From NCBI GenBank assembly GCA_947069175.1, contig CAMTDV010000015.1, positions 22,956,249-23,020,248 of the forward strand: a stretch of 64,000 bases of DNA. The letters run 5' to 3'. The notes below the pieces were generated by a model. It was not told where the DNA came from and searched no databases. It worked only from the letters and a program-made list of their open reading frames with translations. Positions 34,063 through 46,622 of the stretch are shown here, one piece after another. The first letter of the stretch is position 1; each line of letters opens with the position of its first letter. Both the position numbers and the translations under genes were made by a program. The DNA comes from Scalesia atractyloides. Taxonomy: Eukaryota; Streptophyta; Magnoliopsida; Asterales; Asteraceae.

Positions 34063-34779
34063 AGTGTCTATCAATAACACGACCGTTAAAAATTCGTTGG
34101 AGCAGATAAAAGAAGATGTTTTTCTTTGGATTTGTAATAGGGAGAAAGTCGGTTCTCCCTTATGGGAGAAGTGGGTCAGTTTCGATGTAACGGACATGGT
34201 ATAAGTCCCCGGTGTCTCATCTTTTCCTTTTTTTGTTTGTTGTTTTTTCTGTTTCCTTTTGTTTCTTTTCCAGATCCTTACTGTCCCTATATAGAGAGAG
34301 AGAGAATAACACGTTAATAAATATATTAACTGAGATATGCAAAAGTACAAAAACCCTTAAATATGGTAGCAATTGTACAACTCATGTTAAAAAAACAACA
34401 CGCTGACTGCACGGGACCATCTACTAAATCTTTGTTGGTCGGTTGAAACTAAAAAGCCAATAAAAAGTTCGAAACTAGAAGATATGACCCTTTTACCCTC
34501 CCATCTCGTGGGGCCCTTCGTCATCCACCGTTTCTCAACTGTTGAATGACTAAATCACATCTGTTTATCTTCTCCATTACGCATTTAAACTTCATGTTTT
34601 CTCTAAAACCCTTTTTATATCTTTCTTTGATTATAATAATCTTACCACTTGATTACATTAACATTAATAATAATGTGGGGTTTGATCTTATACTATATAT
34701 TGTCACACGATTAATGTGGGTTTAGTAAGGGTATTTGAAGAAAGTGAGTGAGTGAATAACTGAGTGTTCTGTTGCTTCA
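34063..34779 (+). promoter_or_regulatory. CESA6 upstream region
   Basis: Intergenic and 5' UTR sequence before the CESA ATG. A short GA run lies at 34295-34306 and a weak TATA candidate ACTATATATTG at 34692. Transcription start cannot be fixed. Confidence 0.35.
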
Positions 34780-37700
34780 ATGGGTACCAATGGAAGACTG
34801 ATTGCAGGTTCACATATCAGAAATGAGTTTATTCTGATCAATGCAGATGAAGTTGGGCGGGTAAGTTGAGTTCTAACGTGTTGCAGAAATTTCTTTTTTA
34901 TAGAACTAGGGATGGGATTTATTACCGAAATACCGGTACCGTACCGATACCGGTATAAACGGTACCGGTAATAGATTTTTTGAATTTTGGTATCGGTAAA
35001 TAACGGTATCGGCACCGGTATTTTTCGGTAAAAACGGTATTAATACCGAATTTTAACAAGGAGATGTGAGGGGTATTTTTACAAATATAATTAATTAAAA
35101 AAAATCATAATCTCACAGTATTAGTAGAAAAAATATATCCAAAATTCACTATATATATATATATATATACACACACACTATTAAATTAAAATTAGAAAGG
35201 TTATGAATAATAGTACCCTTATAAAAAAAGTAAAAAAATAATAACAAATTCTAAAAAGTGAATAATAACGAGTTCTAGTTGATTACTGACATTCCAACAA
35301 TATTATTAGAAAAATATATCGAAAACACTATTAAATAAATATAATTAATTCAAAATATATAAATCATAATTTGGATGTTAAAAGTCAAACGCATGTATGT
35401 TTTCCTTTTTATTTTTTACCACATCCATTTGTCTAGTTTGCCTAATATATAATACATATTATTTCAATTCAGTTAATAATGGATGGATGGATTTACATGA
35501 TATTTTTAAAGTAAGACAATGGAAAACACCAAAGCGGTACCAATGCGGTAAAATACCGAAATACCGGTACCGTACCGTTACCGAATTGAAAAATTCGGTG
35601 CGGTATTCGGTATCCACTTTTCCTCAATTTCGGTAACGGTATTTTCGGTATCGGTACCGGTACGGTACCGGTATGATACCGATCTCATCCCTATATAGAA
35701 CTGATTACGTGTGTTCGTTAACGAGAAAAAAATGCTCGATTTGTGCACATAACTGTGTTATTATAGCATTTTATATTTTGTTGTCAGGTGCCCAGGTCCA
35801 TTCATGAACACATTTTTATGACGCCAAAAGAACACGTAAAACAGGAATACATTACTTTACTTTTTGTATTTGTGTGTTACAAAGTTAAAAAAAATCATTT
35901 CTTTATAAAAAAATATATCAATATTTTTGTATTCATGTGGTGTGTTACCAAGGCGTTTTTGTCTCAAAGTCTGAGGCGCGAGTGACCAAATAAGCTTTAT
36001 TTACTACGAGAAGCTGCATAACTCTCGCATGTTTTACATATAAAGCTATTTATCAAGGATACGTTTCCTAATTTATGTATCCCTTAGGTTGTTTTTACAT
36101 ATAAAACTCCTACGCGTCTTCATAGCCCCGATGCCTTTTAAAACCAAGAGTTTGATGTTCTTGATCTTTTTTGTTTGATTTTGATGATGAATTCTCATTT
36201 GGTGTCTCGTTATGAACTTTATATGTTTGGTTCAACAGGTGACTTCTGTAAAAGAGTTGAGTGGCCAGATTTGTCGAATTTGTGGTGACGAGATCGAAAT
36301 AACAGATGATGGGGAGCCATTTGTGGCTTGTAATGAATGTGCATTCCCTATTTGCAGATCTTGTTATGAATATGAAAGAAGAGAGGGTACTCAAGCTTGC
36401 CCCCAATGCAAAACAAGATTCAAAAGAATCAAAGGTATCCATGTTATTAATTTTTTAAGTGTCATTTAGTGAATATCAAAGAACTTAACTGGAAGTTTTA
36501 ATACCAGGGAGTCCAAGAGTGAATGGTGATGAAGAAGAGGATGAATTTGATGATTTGGATAATGAATTTAATCTCCGAAACAATGATAGGAGAGACCCTC
36601 ATCATAGTTTTTCTGAACTTTCTTCGCGCCAGAATTTCGGGCCTGCTGCATCCAATATTTCTGGTTTTGCCACTCCATTGGTGGTCAATGCAAACGGTCT
36701 TAGCCACGAGATCCCTCTTTTTACTTATGGTCAAGAGGTAATAGCACAATGGCAATCTTTGTTATGGGGCGTTTGGACATGCGTTTCAAAACTGATTATG
36801 TGATGTTAAATAACCCAATAAGATAATCAGCTATGGTTAATATCTTAGTGCTTAGTGATAAAATGATCAAATAGGACATAATGTTGAAAAAAAGGGTTAG
36901 CTGGTCGTAAAATGGGAATAAAGTTCTCTCAAATTAGGCTAACGGAAGAGCTAAATGGATAAAGCAGACATTGTTTATCCGAACATTAAAAACCGATTAT
37001 CTACATTTGAAAACACAAATACAAACACCACCATAGTTTTTTGTGCTTTTAAAGTAAAAAATGGAGAGTTAAACTTTCTAATAATTGAACTTTCACACTG
37101 AAGGATGATGACAGTCATGCAAAACGAGTCCGTTCTATGCAGCCTTTTGATACTGCTTCAGCAGTCTCTCGTAAGTGTTTATGTTTTTATTTTGAGTTTT
37201 AATTTTAGTTATGCATAGTTTTGGCTTAATATTGATATGGTTGTTGTTGGTTGGCGGCAGTGCCACCTAGGCCATTGGACCCGAAGAAAATAGCGGTTTA
37301 TGGGTATGGAACTGTTGCGTGGAAGGATAGAATGGAGGAATGGAGAAAAAAAAAGAGTGATAAACTAGCAATGGTTAAGCACCAAGGAAATGATGGCAGC
37401 GGTGGGCATGGTGATGGAGATCTCGATGATCTTGATTTGCCCATGTTGGTTCTTTCTTTCATATCAACTAATTAGATGGTTATGTTGTAATTCAATTTAG
37501 TTTTACACAAATTAAGCATTCTTATTTTCATCAAAGAACTTCACAATTATGCATTCTTCTTTGCATCCAAGAATTAAAAATCTATGAGTATCTTAATAAG
37601 TTTATAAACCGTCGATATTTGATTAATAAATTTTGTTACTTAATATGTTTGATAGGATGGATGAGGGGAGGCAACCATTGTCGAGGAAGCTACCGATTCC

Positions 37701-40700
37701 TTCAAGCAAGATAAGTCCATATAGAATGGTCATATTATTACGTATGGCCGTTCTGGGCCTCTTCTTTCATTACAGAATCCTTCATCCCGTCAAGGATGCA
37801 TATGGTTTGTGGCTCACATCTGTCATTTGTGAGATATGGTTTGCTGTTTCATGGATCTTAGATCAATTCTCAAAATGGTTTCCCATAGAGCGTGAAACAT
37901 ACTTGGACCGATTATCGTTAAGGTATAGGCATTACTTCCCTTATCTCTAGGCTCACATAAGTTATTTAAGCTTATATATAGGGGCACCTTCGTTCAAAAG
38001 AAATTATGTGTTAAAAACCGCATAATCTACTTGTACGTAAGGCATAAAAGATAATCAGAAGTAGTGGGAGAGAGAAACAAAGGTGGACACTGGAAGCAAT
38101 AGGTACAAATGCATTATGTGGTTCTCGAGGTTCTCAACATATTATTGGTTACGAAACAAACACCCTATGTCCGCCCATGGTATGGGGTGGATCTAGAAGT
38201 GGTTAGGGTATGCCATTGCGTAAACGAGGACTTTTTTTTAATAATTATCCATAGTGTGTAAATTCAAAAACAAAAAGTATTTGTTACGGTAATATAGGTC
38301 ATATATGTTTATGTAATTGTAGTACATACCTTGGTTAAACACACTACATGGTAACATGGTCTCCTATCTCGTAACTCGTAAGTGTTTTAATTTTTGTTAT
38401 TTTGTGATTAGGTATGAGAGAGATGGGAAGGCTTGTGATCTAGCTTCTATAGACATCTTTGTGAGCACGGTGGATCCGTCAAAAGAACCGCCACTCGTTA
38501 CTGCAAACACGGTTTTATCTATTCTTGCAATGAATTATCCTGTGGACAAGGTTGCTTGTTATGTGTCTGATGATGGTGCCGCCATGCTTACATTTGAAGC
38601 ACTCTCGGAAACATCTGAGTTTGCAAGGAAATGGGTCCCATTTTGCAAGAAGTTTAACATAGAGCCACGTGCTCCTGAGCGGTATTTTGCTGAAAAGGTT
38701 GACTATCTTAAAGACAAAGTACATCCTGCGTTTGTTCGTGAACGTCGTGCCATGAAGGTTTGGAAAATTATACATGTTATCCTTCTTTTTTTTGTGTTTT
38801 TAGATGTATTTAACCATTTGAAATGCAGAGGGATTATGAGGAGTTTAAGATACGGATAAATGGGCTTGTGTCCATGGCACAAAAGGTTCCTGAGGACGGA
38901 TGGACCATGCAAGATGGTACTCCATGGCCCGGAAACAATGTTAGGGATCATCCTGGAATGATCCAGGTGCGTAGAAATGAACCGTCATCTAGCTAGTTTT
39001 TTCATAGCTAATAATATTTTTCTTTTATTTTTAATTGTTACAACAGGTTTTTCTTGGGAGTGATGGCGTCCGAGACATTGAAGGAAATGAATTGCCACGT
39101 CTTGTTTATGTTTCTCGAGAGAAAAGACCTGGATTTGACCACCACAAGAAAGCCGGGGCCATGAATGCTTTGGTATGATTATATTGTTTTGGATTATACT
39201 TGCAAAGTTATTTTCTTTGATGCTTTTAATTTGATAAATTTTTTTTGAAGATGCGAGTGTCGGCTGTTATTACAAACGCGCCCTTCATGCTCAATGTAGA
39301 CTGTGATCACTATATAAACAATAGTAAATCTCTGCGAGAGTCCATGTGTTTCATGATGGACCCTATATATGGAAAGAAAGTCTGTTATGTCCAATTTCCT
39401 CAAAGGTTTGATGGGATCGATCGTCATGATAGATACTCAAATCGCAATGTCGTCTTCTTTGATGTATGTACCTCTCATTCAGTATTATGCTATTCTACTA
39501 CTCAATCAATGGGCAGTTTGGTATTGGGTTAAAACTAGCGTTGCGATTCTAATAAGCCACGAAATTAATCAAGTTTTGGGTTGTCATATCTAACCAGTTT
39601 AATAAATGAGTTGTTTCAGAGTTGACTTGATTAATTAGACATGTGTTTTGGTTGACCTGTTTAACCTGTTTTATTAAGTAGGTCGACCCGCCAATCTGTT
39701 TAACCCATTTTACACAACCCATCAACCCATGTAGCACGGTGATAACTTGATTACGACCTGCCAACCCGTTTAACTAATGAAGATAAATGGGTTAAACGAG
39801 TCATGTTTGGGTTATACGATTTTAGGTGCCTACCAGTTAGGGATGATGTCTTTGACACGAATAAATACATGATTTGGTTAAGAATGATGTCTTTGACAAG
39901 AATAGTTTATTCTTCCCAATAAAAATCTTAATATTGTAATAGAAATTACTATATTTTATACTTTAAGAACACCTTTCGGGAAAATTATAGTGTTTCATGT
40001 TTGTTCTTTTTATTTTGGGTTATTTGATTTTAATAATCTCAACTTTCGTCTATTGGTCGAGATTAATCCCAACTAATTAAGGAAATGTTTAAAGATAATA
40101 CTATCTTAAAACATTTCCTTAGTTGGAATTAATCACGGCCAATAGATGAAAGTTAGGATTATTAAAATCCAATAACCCTTTTATTTTACTTGTTTGCCCG
40201 TTAGATATTACACTTTACCTAAATAAACCCGTTCAGAAGTAAATGGGTTGAAATTGTCACCTCATAGTTAATTAGGCATACCTCATAAGTCAAAATATTT
40301 TTCTGAAACAGCTAATTTCTGTTTTGTAATTTTCTAATGCCCTTCCAGATTAATATGAAAGGACTGGATGGAATTCAAGGACCAGTATATGTTGGAACCG
40401 GATGTGTTTTCAGGAGACAGGCTCTGTATGGATTCGATGCTCCGGTTAAAAAGAAACCTATCGGAAAAACTTGCAACTGCTTGCCAAAATGGTGTTTGTG
40501 TTGTTTCATGTCAAGAAAAAGGAAAAGCAAAGGGAATGCAAAGAAAAAAGTGAAAAATGTGAGGAAAATGATGGAAGCATCTACTCAAGTACATGCATTA
40601 GAGAAGCTTGAAGGAGGAACTGAAGGTAAATGACTGTTTTTTCTCCAATTAGAGGTGTAAACGAGTCGGACCACACTACAAGAAATATGTTCTGGTACGA

Positions 40701-43070
40701 CCAACCTATCTGACGAAAGGTTCTGCTGTCCCGACGACCTTACTGACCTTAAGCGTCGTGGCTGTGGGCACAAGTCTTTTCCCCGACCACTTGTCGTCGG
40801 GAAAGGCCGACGTATCAGAACAAATTTTTTGAAGTGCTGTGCCATGCTCGAGCTCGGCTCATAAGAAAGTTTCACAAGCTCTAGCTGACTAGCTTGGCTT
40901 GGCCTCGGCTCATTTATTTTTCAAGTTCTATCATGGTATAATTATATATGTATATATATATAACATAATAAAGTTATATAGTTATTTTTATTATATTTAT
41001 ATTTGTATATAAAACAATAGGCTTGTTTAGGCTCACGAGCCTAGCCGATCTCGGTTTATGAAGCTGAGGATCGGCTCATTTATTAAACAAGCTTATTTCT
41101 AAGCTCAAACTCATTTAAGCTTATTCGAGCTTTTAGCGAGCCAATCTTGAGTAGCTGACGAAAGGCACGGTTCGTTTGTGCTTTTACTATCTATGGTTTG
41201 GGTCTTTTCTAATTTTTATGAAACGGGTATTTGTTGCAGGAATAGATGGTGAAAAATCATCGCTCATTCCTCAGATAAAATTTGAAAAGAAATTCGGGCA
41301 ATCTTCTGTCTTTATTGCTTCAACACTTTTAGAAGAAGGTGGTGTCTTTCCAGGAGCATCCTCTGCATCACTCTTAAAAGAAGCCATTCATGTCATAAGT
41401 TGCGGTTATGAAGATAAAACCGAATGGGGAAAAGAGGTTTGTGAAACCCAAAACAAAACTAAGTAGTTAAATTCGTTTCATTTTACGCTCTCTAACATGT
41501 CTAAAGGGTCGGGGTCAAACTGGTCGGGGAGGGCTGGATTGATCCACCAACAGTTTGTCTAGATTTCTTGACTTTAAAAAAACTGATGCATCAACTTTTG
41601 ATTTATGATGCTGCTAAAGTTTGAATACGCTACATGCCACTTTTTACCTGTTTTAGTTTTAGAGCAGTTTTTTTCTTATTTTCCCCATTCAACCCATATA
41701 TAGGTGCATGGGTCAAAAGTTGCTACCTTTTCTAACTAGTATACTTTCTTGGAAAAAAAAAACAGGTTGGATGGATTTATGGTTCGGTTACAGAAGATAT
41801 CTTGACAGGGTTCAAGATGCATTGTCATGGGTGGCGTTCGGTGTATTGCATGCCAAAGAGGCCTGCATTTAAGGGTTTGGCTCCAATTAATCTTTCAGAT
41901 CGTCTTCACCAAGTTCGTAGGTGGGCTCTCGGGTCGGTGGAAATTTTATTGAGCAGGCATTGTCCCATTTGGTACGGTTATCGATGCGGTTTGAAGCCTT
42001 TGGAGAGGCTTGCATATATAAACTTTGTTGTCTATCCGTTGAGCGCCCTTCCCTTGGTCGCTTATTGCACACTTCCTGCCGTTTGCCTCCTTAGCGGGAA
42101 GTTCATTGTTCCAGAGGTAAAGAAAGATTCGACTATGATCTAAGTTTTTTTAATGGGGTTGTAGCCAGGCGGCTTGGATGGTAAGCTTGACTCGTTTATT
42201 ATTTGATTTTTTTCTATTTACACACAAATAAAATTAAGTGTTTTTAAGTATATATAACTATAATTTAATAAATATACACATGATATGTATCGTTTAGTTA
42301 TTTTTGTACATTCAATATTGTTATATTTATATAAATAATAGGCTCATGAGCCTAGCACAACTCGGTATATAAGGCTCTAGCTTGCTTATTAAACGAGCTT
42401 CTTGAGTTGCTCACGAGCTACTGGACTTATTCGTATAAGATTTGTCATGATAATTGTTTGATTTTGATTGCATTGTATCTTGTTGCAGTTAAGCAATTAT
42501 GCTAGCATTATCTTCATACTCATGTTTTTGTCGATTGCGGTAACAAGTGTGTTAGAAATACAATGGGGTGGTGTTGGTATAGACGACTTTTGGAGGAACG
42601 AGCAATTTTGGGTCATCGGTGGTGTCTCATCACATCTTTTTGCTCTAGTTCAAGGTCTGCTAAAAGTCTTGGCTGGTGTCAACACAAACTTCACTGTCAC
42701 CTCGGTAAGAGGTGATGATAGGGACTTTTCGGAGCTCTATATCTTCAAATGGACTACTCTTTTGATCCCGCCGTTGACATTATTGATCTTCAACGTTATT
42801 GGTGTAGTTGTTGGGATCTTGGATGCAATTAGCAACGGATATGATGTGTGGGGCCCACTTTTTGGGAAACTGTTCTTTGCTATATGGGTGATTTTACATT
42901 TGTATCCTTTCCTCAAGGGTATGATGGGTAAACAAAAGAATGTTCCGTCCATAATAACCGTCTGGTCAATCCTTTTAGCTTCAATCCTCACGCTTTTGTG
43001 GGTTCGGGTCAACCCGTTTATTAGTAAAGACGGGATCGTGTTGGAAGTTTGTGGGTTGGATTGTGACTAA
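34780..43070 (+). CDS. CESA6: Cellulose synthase A catalytic subunit, CESA6 clade (14 exons)
   Basis: Polymerises UDP-glucose into beta-1,4-glucan in the plasma-membrane complex; CESA6-type subunits work with CESA1 and CESA3 in primary walls. Exons: 34780-34860, 36239-36434, 36508-36737, 37104-37170, 37261-37444, 37656-37922, 38412-38757, 38829-38966, 39047-39172, 39251-39463, 40349-40625, 41240-41436, 41766-42116, 42489-43070. All introns are GT/AG and the join is in frame: 1084 aa, the normal length. N-terminal RING zinc finger with eight Cys (39-84); two membrane segments (~277-325); GT2 motifs DDG 395-397, DCD 562-564, TED 783-785, QVRRW 823-827; class-specific basic region (~630-708) with CNCLPKWCLCC and QVHALE as in CESA6; further membrane segments after ~855. 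Odd: gating-loop FTVTSV (959-964) has Val where the family has Lys; QVLRW has become QVRRW; the GGGLKWLER block reads RCGLKPLER (847-855). Exon boundaries are my manual reading. Confidence 0.95.
34899..34906. repeat. Target site duplication TATAGAAC (left)
   Basis: Eight-base direct repeat in CESA intron 1, matched at 35694-35701. Confidence 0.88.
34907..35693. mobile_element. hAT non-autonomous element in CESA6 intron 1, 787 bp
   Basis: Ends TAGGGATG and CATCCCTA are inverted repeats, and the flanks share the 8-bp TATAGAAC. The outer 100 bases on each side are packed with ACCGGTACCGTACC-type words in opposite orientation, able to form a long stem. No transposase. Same size class and end type as the hAT element at 29873 but different subterminal words. 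Confidence 0.9.
35694..35701. repeat. Target site duplication TATAGAAC (right)
   Basis: Second copy of the intron-1 hAT target duplication. Confidence 0.88.
40017..40178. mobile_element. Hairpin MITE in CESA6 intron 10, 162 bp
   Basis: Nearly the whole element is one inverted repeat. The left arm starts GGGTTATTTGATTTTAATAA and the right arm ends TTATTAAAATCCAATAACCC, with a loop near 40095-40112. Perfect 9-bp flanking repeat TTTTATTTT at 40008-40016 and 40179-40187 indicates Mutator-type insertion. Confidence 0.9.
40674..40836. mobile_element. CACTA-like MITE in CESA6 intron 11
   Basis: The left end CACTACAAGAAATATGTTCTG and the reverse complement of the right end CACTTCAAAAAATTTGTTCTG match at most positions. 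About 163 bp, GC-richer than the intron, with inverted CGACGA-type words inside. The expected 3-bp duplication is not visible (CCA against CTG). Confidence 0.65.
40837..41160. mobile_element. hAT-like relic in CESA6 intron 11
   Basis: Words such as GCTCGAGCTCGGCTC, GGCTCACGAGCCTAG and TTATTAAACAAGCTT flank an AT-rich core. A related block occurs in intron 13. The CACTA-like unit appears inserted into its left part. Confidence 0.5.
42150..42425. mobile_element. hAT-like relic in CESA6 intron 13
   Basis: Shares AATAGGCTCATGAGCCTAGC and CTTATTAAACGAGCTT with the intron 11 relic. Ends not resolved. Confidence 0.5.
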
Positions 43071-43546
43071 GTATGATACTATGATATGATTTGGTAGGTA
43101 TGAAGTATCTATGAGTAGTATAGCATTGAAGGAAGAAGCTTGTTAGGGTTTGTAGGTAGGAAAAGGCATGAACTTTGTGGTAGATTGAGGTTTTGACTTT
43201 CACAAGTCAAAATTTGACTTGTTATAGGGTTTTGATTTTTATTGTTTCTTTCAGATTGAGATTTTTTTTGTGAGAGTGAAGTGATTGATTTCAGAAATTC
43301 TTATCTTGTAATCTTAGAAGATAATATGTTTAGATACTGTCATATGAGTTGGTTTCAATTTAAAAAAAAAACCCTAACAACTGAACCAATATCGACATCG
43401 GTACCATTAACGTTATCATCGGAACCAGTACTCGTATATGCTTTTATGGTTTTGTGTCAGTAACCTTTTGGGTATATCATGACTTTAATGTTTTTGGTTT
43501 CCTTTTTCGGTTGTAGTTCAAAACCAAATTGGCGTCGTATCGTTCG
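43071..43546 (+). other. CESA6 3' UTR and downstream DNA
   Basis: T-rich sequence after the stop codon, with no further gene. The 3' UTR end cannot be fixed. Confidence 0.4.
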
Positions 43547-43640
43547 CAGGGGCGGACCCCTGCCTTAATGGCAGGGGTAGCCCCCGCTACCCCTCAAATT
43601 TTCTGATGTAGTGCAAAAAAAAAATAGACGTTTTTTGTAT
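43547..43640. mobile_element. Transposon end fragment (CAGGGGCGGA)
   Basis: CAGGGGCGGACCCC followed by GGGGTAGCCCCCGCTACCCC is, from recall, the typical end of a plant hAT family. No second end found. Confidence 0.45.
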
Positions 43641-44744
43641 TCCGCTACTCCTAAAAGAAATGTGCTACTCCTAAAAAATATTATGGATGTCACGTTGTAG
43701 AACTCCATGTTGACAAGCAGTTTTAACGAATTGTGCGGTGATATGCGTGAATTATACATATTTTTATAAATAGATTTTTCTTCACACAAATTTAGTTTTA
43801 AAGTAGTTTTCACCCATGAACTAAACCACATACAAAAAGGGCAAATATACCCATCGGATGGTAATATAGTTTAACAGTAAGAACCGGATATCAATCCGTG
43901 GACGCGGTGTCTCGATGCTAAAGTGTTGTTACTTTAAACCCTTTTCACATAACAAGTTGATTTCCTAATTTTAGCATGCAAGTGATAAAAATACTAAGTT
44001 AATAAATTTAAATAATGTTTAACGGGAAGTTGTTTGAACTAAGTATCCATTGTTCATGTGATAAACACGGGAAGCACTAATGATGACACAACCTCTAAAT
44101 TAACTAAGTTCCGGTGAAGCTTCCTAGTTTTATAATTCATTTAGAAAATTAAGATGAAACAACACTCTAATGACCTAGGAATCATTCTTTAAGCTCGGTT
44201 GTAAAGTTGATGTTAATCTTTTAACAAGAGTTATTTGTTCATCCTAAACTCCTAACTCGACAACTTGGGGAAAACTAATATGAAAAATACACTAATCACC
44301 CTAAATTGCTTTTAAGTAGATCATGTCCTTGTGTTGTTCTTAATATGAATCACAAGCATGATCATGCTAGATAACAATTTTGGCCTCAATCATCATACTT
44401 AAACAATTACATGCTATAGAATTCACATTAACATTACTATGATCTTGCTAAATCCAAATGCAAAAATTCATACACACCACAAATCATCGTTCATATCATG
44501 TTAACAATCACCATTCCTAGTATCATGTTATAAACCAAATTTCAAGTAACAAGATTCAGTAGTTACAATCTACAAATGGGTTTTCTAACATGTCATCGGC
44601 AAAATCATAATCAAACATTCACGGTGAACAACTAGAAGATGCATATGAACTCTAAGAATAAGACTAGGAGATCAACAACTTATCATCACATCTACTTCCA
44701 TATCATCATAATCACAAAAGCTTCAATATTGTTTAGACTGGAAT
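43641..44744. other. Intergenic DNA, no recognised gene
   Basis: AT-rich with long runs of unique-looking sequence. Nothing recognised. Confidence 0.45.
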
Positions 44745-45855
44745 TGTAACACCCCAACCCAGATGGGTTGACGTGTCACTATAGCAGTGGATCAGAACAA
44801 AAGTCATAATTCCATTGATATTAAAGTTAGGGTTACATTTCAAAAGATAGTTTATAGCCCTAGGGCAAAAAATACATATATGTTTTATAAAAGTAACAAA
44901 CCTCTTCGATTAGCATCCTAGGGTTTATTCTTCGCTCTTAACCCCGCCCAAAATAACCTGTTAACCTGCGGTGAAATAAGATATACGGAATGAGCCAAAT
45001 GCCCAGTACGGAATAATAGGCTCAAATGGCAAATAAACAACTGAAATGGTATCACTATATTTCGTAATGTAATTTGATAAGAAGAGAAACAATACAATAC
45101 AAAGCAAAGCATAACAAATATCTGAACTGAATCATATCATACGGATGTATCCAAAAGCTAAACAAAGGTGACAGCCACAAAGTCTGTCACATGAGACGGT
45201 GCGAGTTGGCCTACCCGTCATCCATCTCCAGAAATATTTCTAGGATATATCCATACGCCTCCTAGTTGCTATGTACCACACTTGTACCTAGGGACGCCGT
45301 GAACTGATAACTCCGTCACGGGAGGAGCCAGAGAGCTTAGGGTAGCGGATCTCAGATAATCCGCAATAAAGATAACACTAACATTAAAAAATATTATAAG
45401 TATCAGAACATATGATAATGAGCGCAATATAATCATAAACTTATCACATGTTGCGTAACAATCTTAATTGGAGTAAGAAACGATCGGACGGTTAATTGAA
45501 TCGAGGCTCAAAGACGTTGGAGTTTTCAAAATAAAATATATGATATAGACAAGGGTTTATAGCAAACGAACCACATAACGAAAGGAGGGGGTTAAGGATC
45601 CGTACCTTGTTTCTTGATTTTGTGTCTTATAAATAATAGTCTTGTTTAAGCGTGTTCGTATAAGCCTACTGTGCCCATTTATTCCATAAGACTGTGTTCA
45701 TATATATATAAAGTATATATATATGTTTGTTAAGAGATCTTGTTCAACCCATGACTAGTTTAAATGCCCAAGTTTGTTTAAGAACTCATCTATATATAGT
45801 AGTTTTTCTTAGACTAAAAGAAATTATTATTACTATATATATATATATATGCATA

Positions 45856-46206
45856 GATCTAACTTATAACCTAGAGATCTTGGGTTCAATTCTTGCAAGA
45901 GGCATTCTTTTTAACACATTATATTTGCATTTAAACCCATGAGTTTCTGGCTAAACCCATCAGATTTCAAAATACATATCAAAAACACCAGATTTTCGTA
46001 AAAATGCACCAGATTTCTTATATAATACATCAGATTCCATAAATAAAATATAAATCACTAAGTGGTCCACTAGTTAAGACTCTAACTTATAACCTAGAGA
46101 TCTTGGGTTCAATTCTTGCAAGAGGCATTCTTTTTAACATATTATATTTGCATTTAAACCCATGAGTTTCTGGCTAAACCCATCAGATTTCAAAATACAT
46201 ATCAAA
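45856..46206 (+). repeat. ~130-bp direct repeat with SINE-like B box
   Basis: TCTAACTTATAACCTAGAGA, then TCTTGGGTTCAATTCTTGC and a TTTGCATTTAAACCCATGAG tail occur at about 45856-45986 and 46081-46206. In the second copy GTGGTCCACTAGTTAAG (A-box-like) precedes. Confidence 0.75.
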
Positions 46207-46349
46207 AGATGGTATACAACTGAAAAAAACATTAAATAAAATAAACTTTAATTAAAAATAAATGTTAGTCATATATTTGTCTTATAAATTTGATTTTTTA
46301 AATAAGATATATGATGTTATTAATAAAAAATCTGATAAAAATATTGTCA

Positions 46350-46445
46350 CCAACAGGGTTTAAACCCCGGACCTCTAGTTTCTAAGTCCCAAGACTTAAC
46401 CAGTTGGATTGTACACCAAATGTTGAACCAACTGGGCTACATGAG
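46350..46445 (-). other. tRNA-like module in split LTR
   Basis: The minus strand has GTAGCCCAGTTGGTTCAAC and, further on, a second ACTGGTTAAG, followed by CCGGGGTTTAAACCCTG (B-box-like). No acceptor stem. Confidence 0.45.
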
Positions 46446-46622
46446 CCCTTATGAACAAACAGATTTATTAATTATTTATTTACTCGGTTCACTAGTTTAT
46501 CTTCTTCTTCATCATCTTTTATACAAAACTAAAATTTACATAATAAATTCCGGATTCAATTTTCGTTATAAATTAACCTTAAAGTATCAAAAATATTGAC
46601 TTAGTTTATGGTTACCTTGGTC

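Noticed and set aside
36110..36442. Minus-strand open frames across CESA exons
   Set aside because: Shadows of the cellulose synthase exons, which have intact splice sites and conserved motifs on the plus strand.
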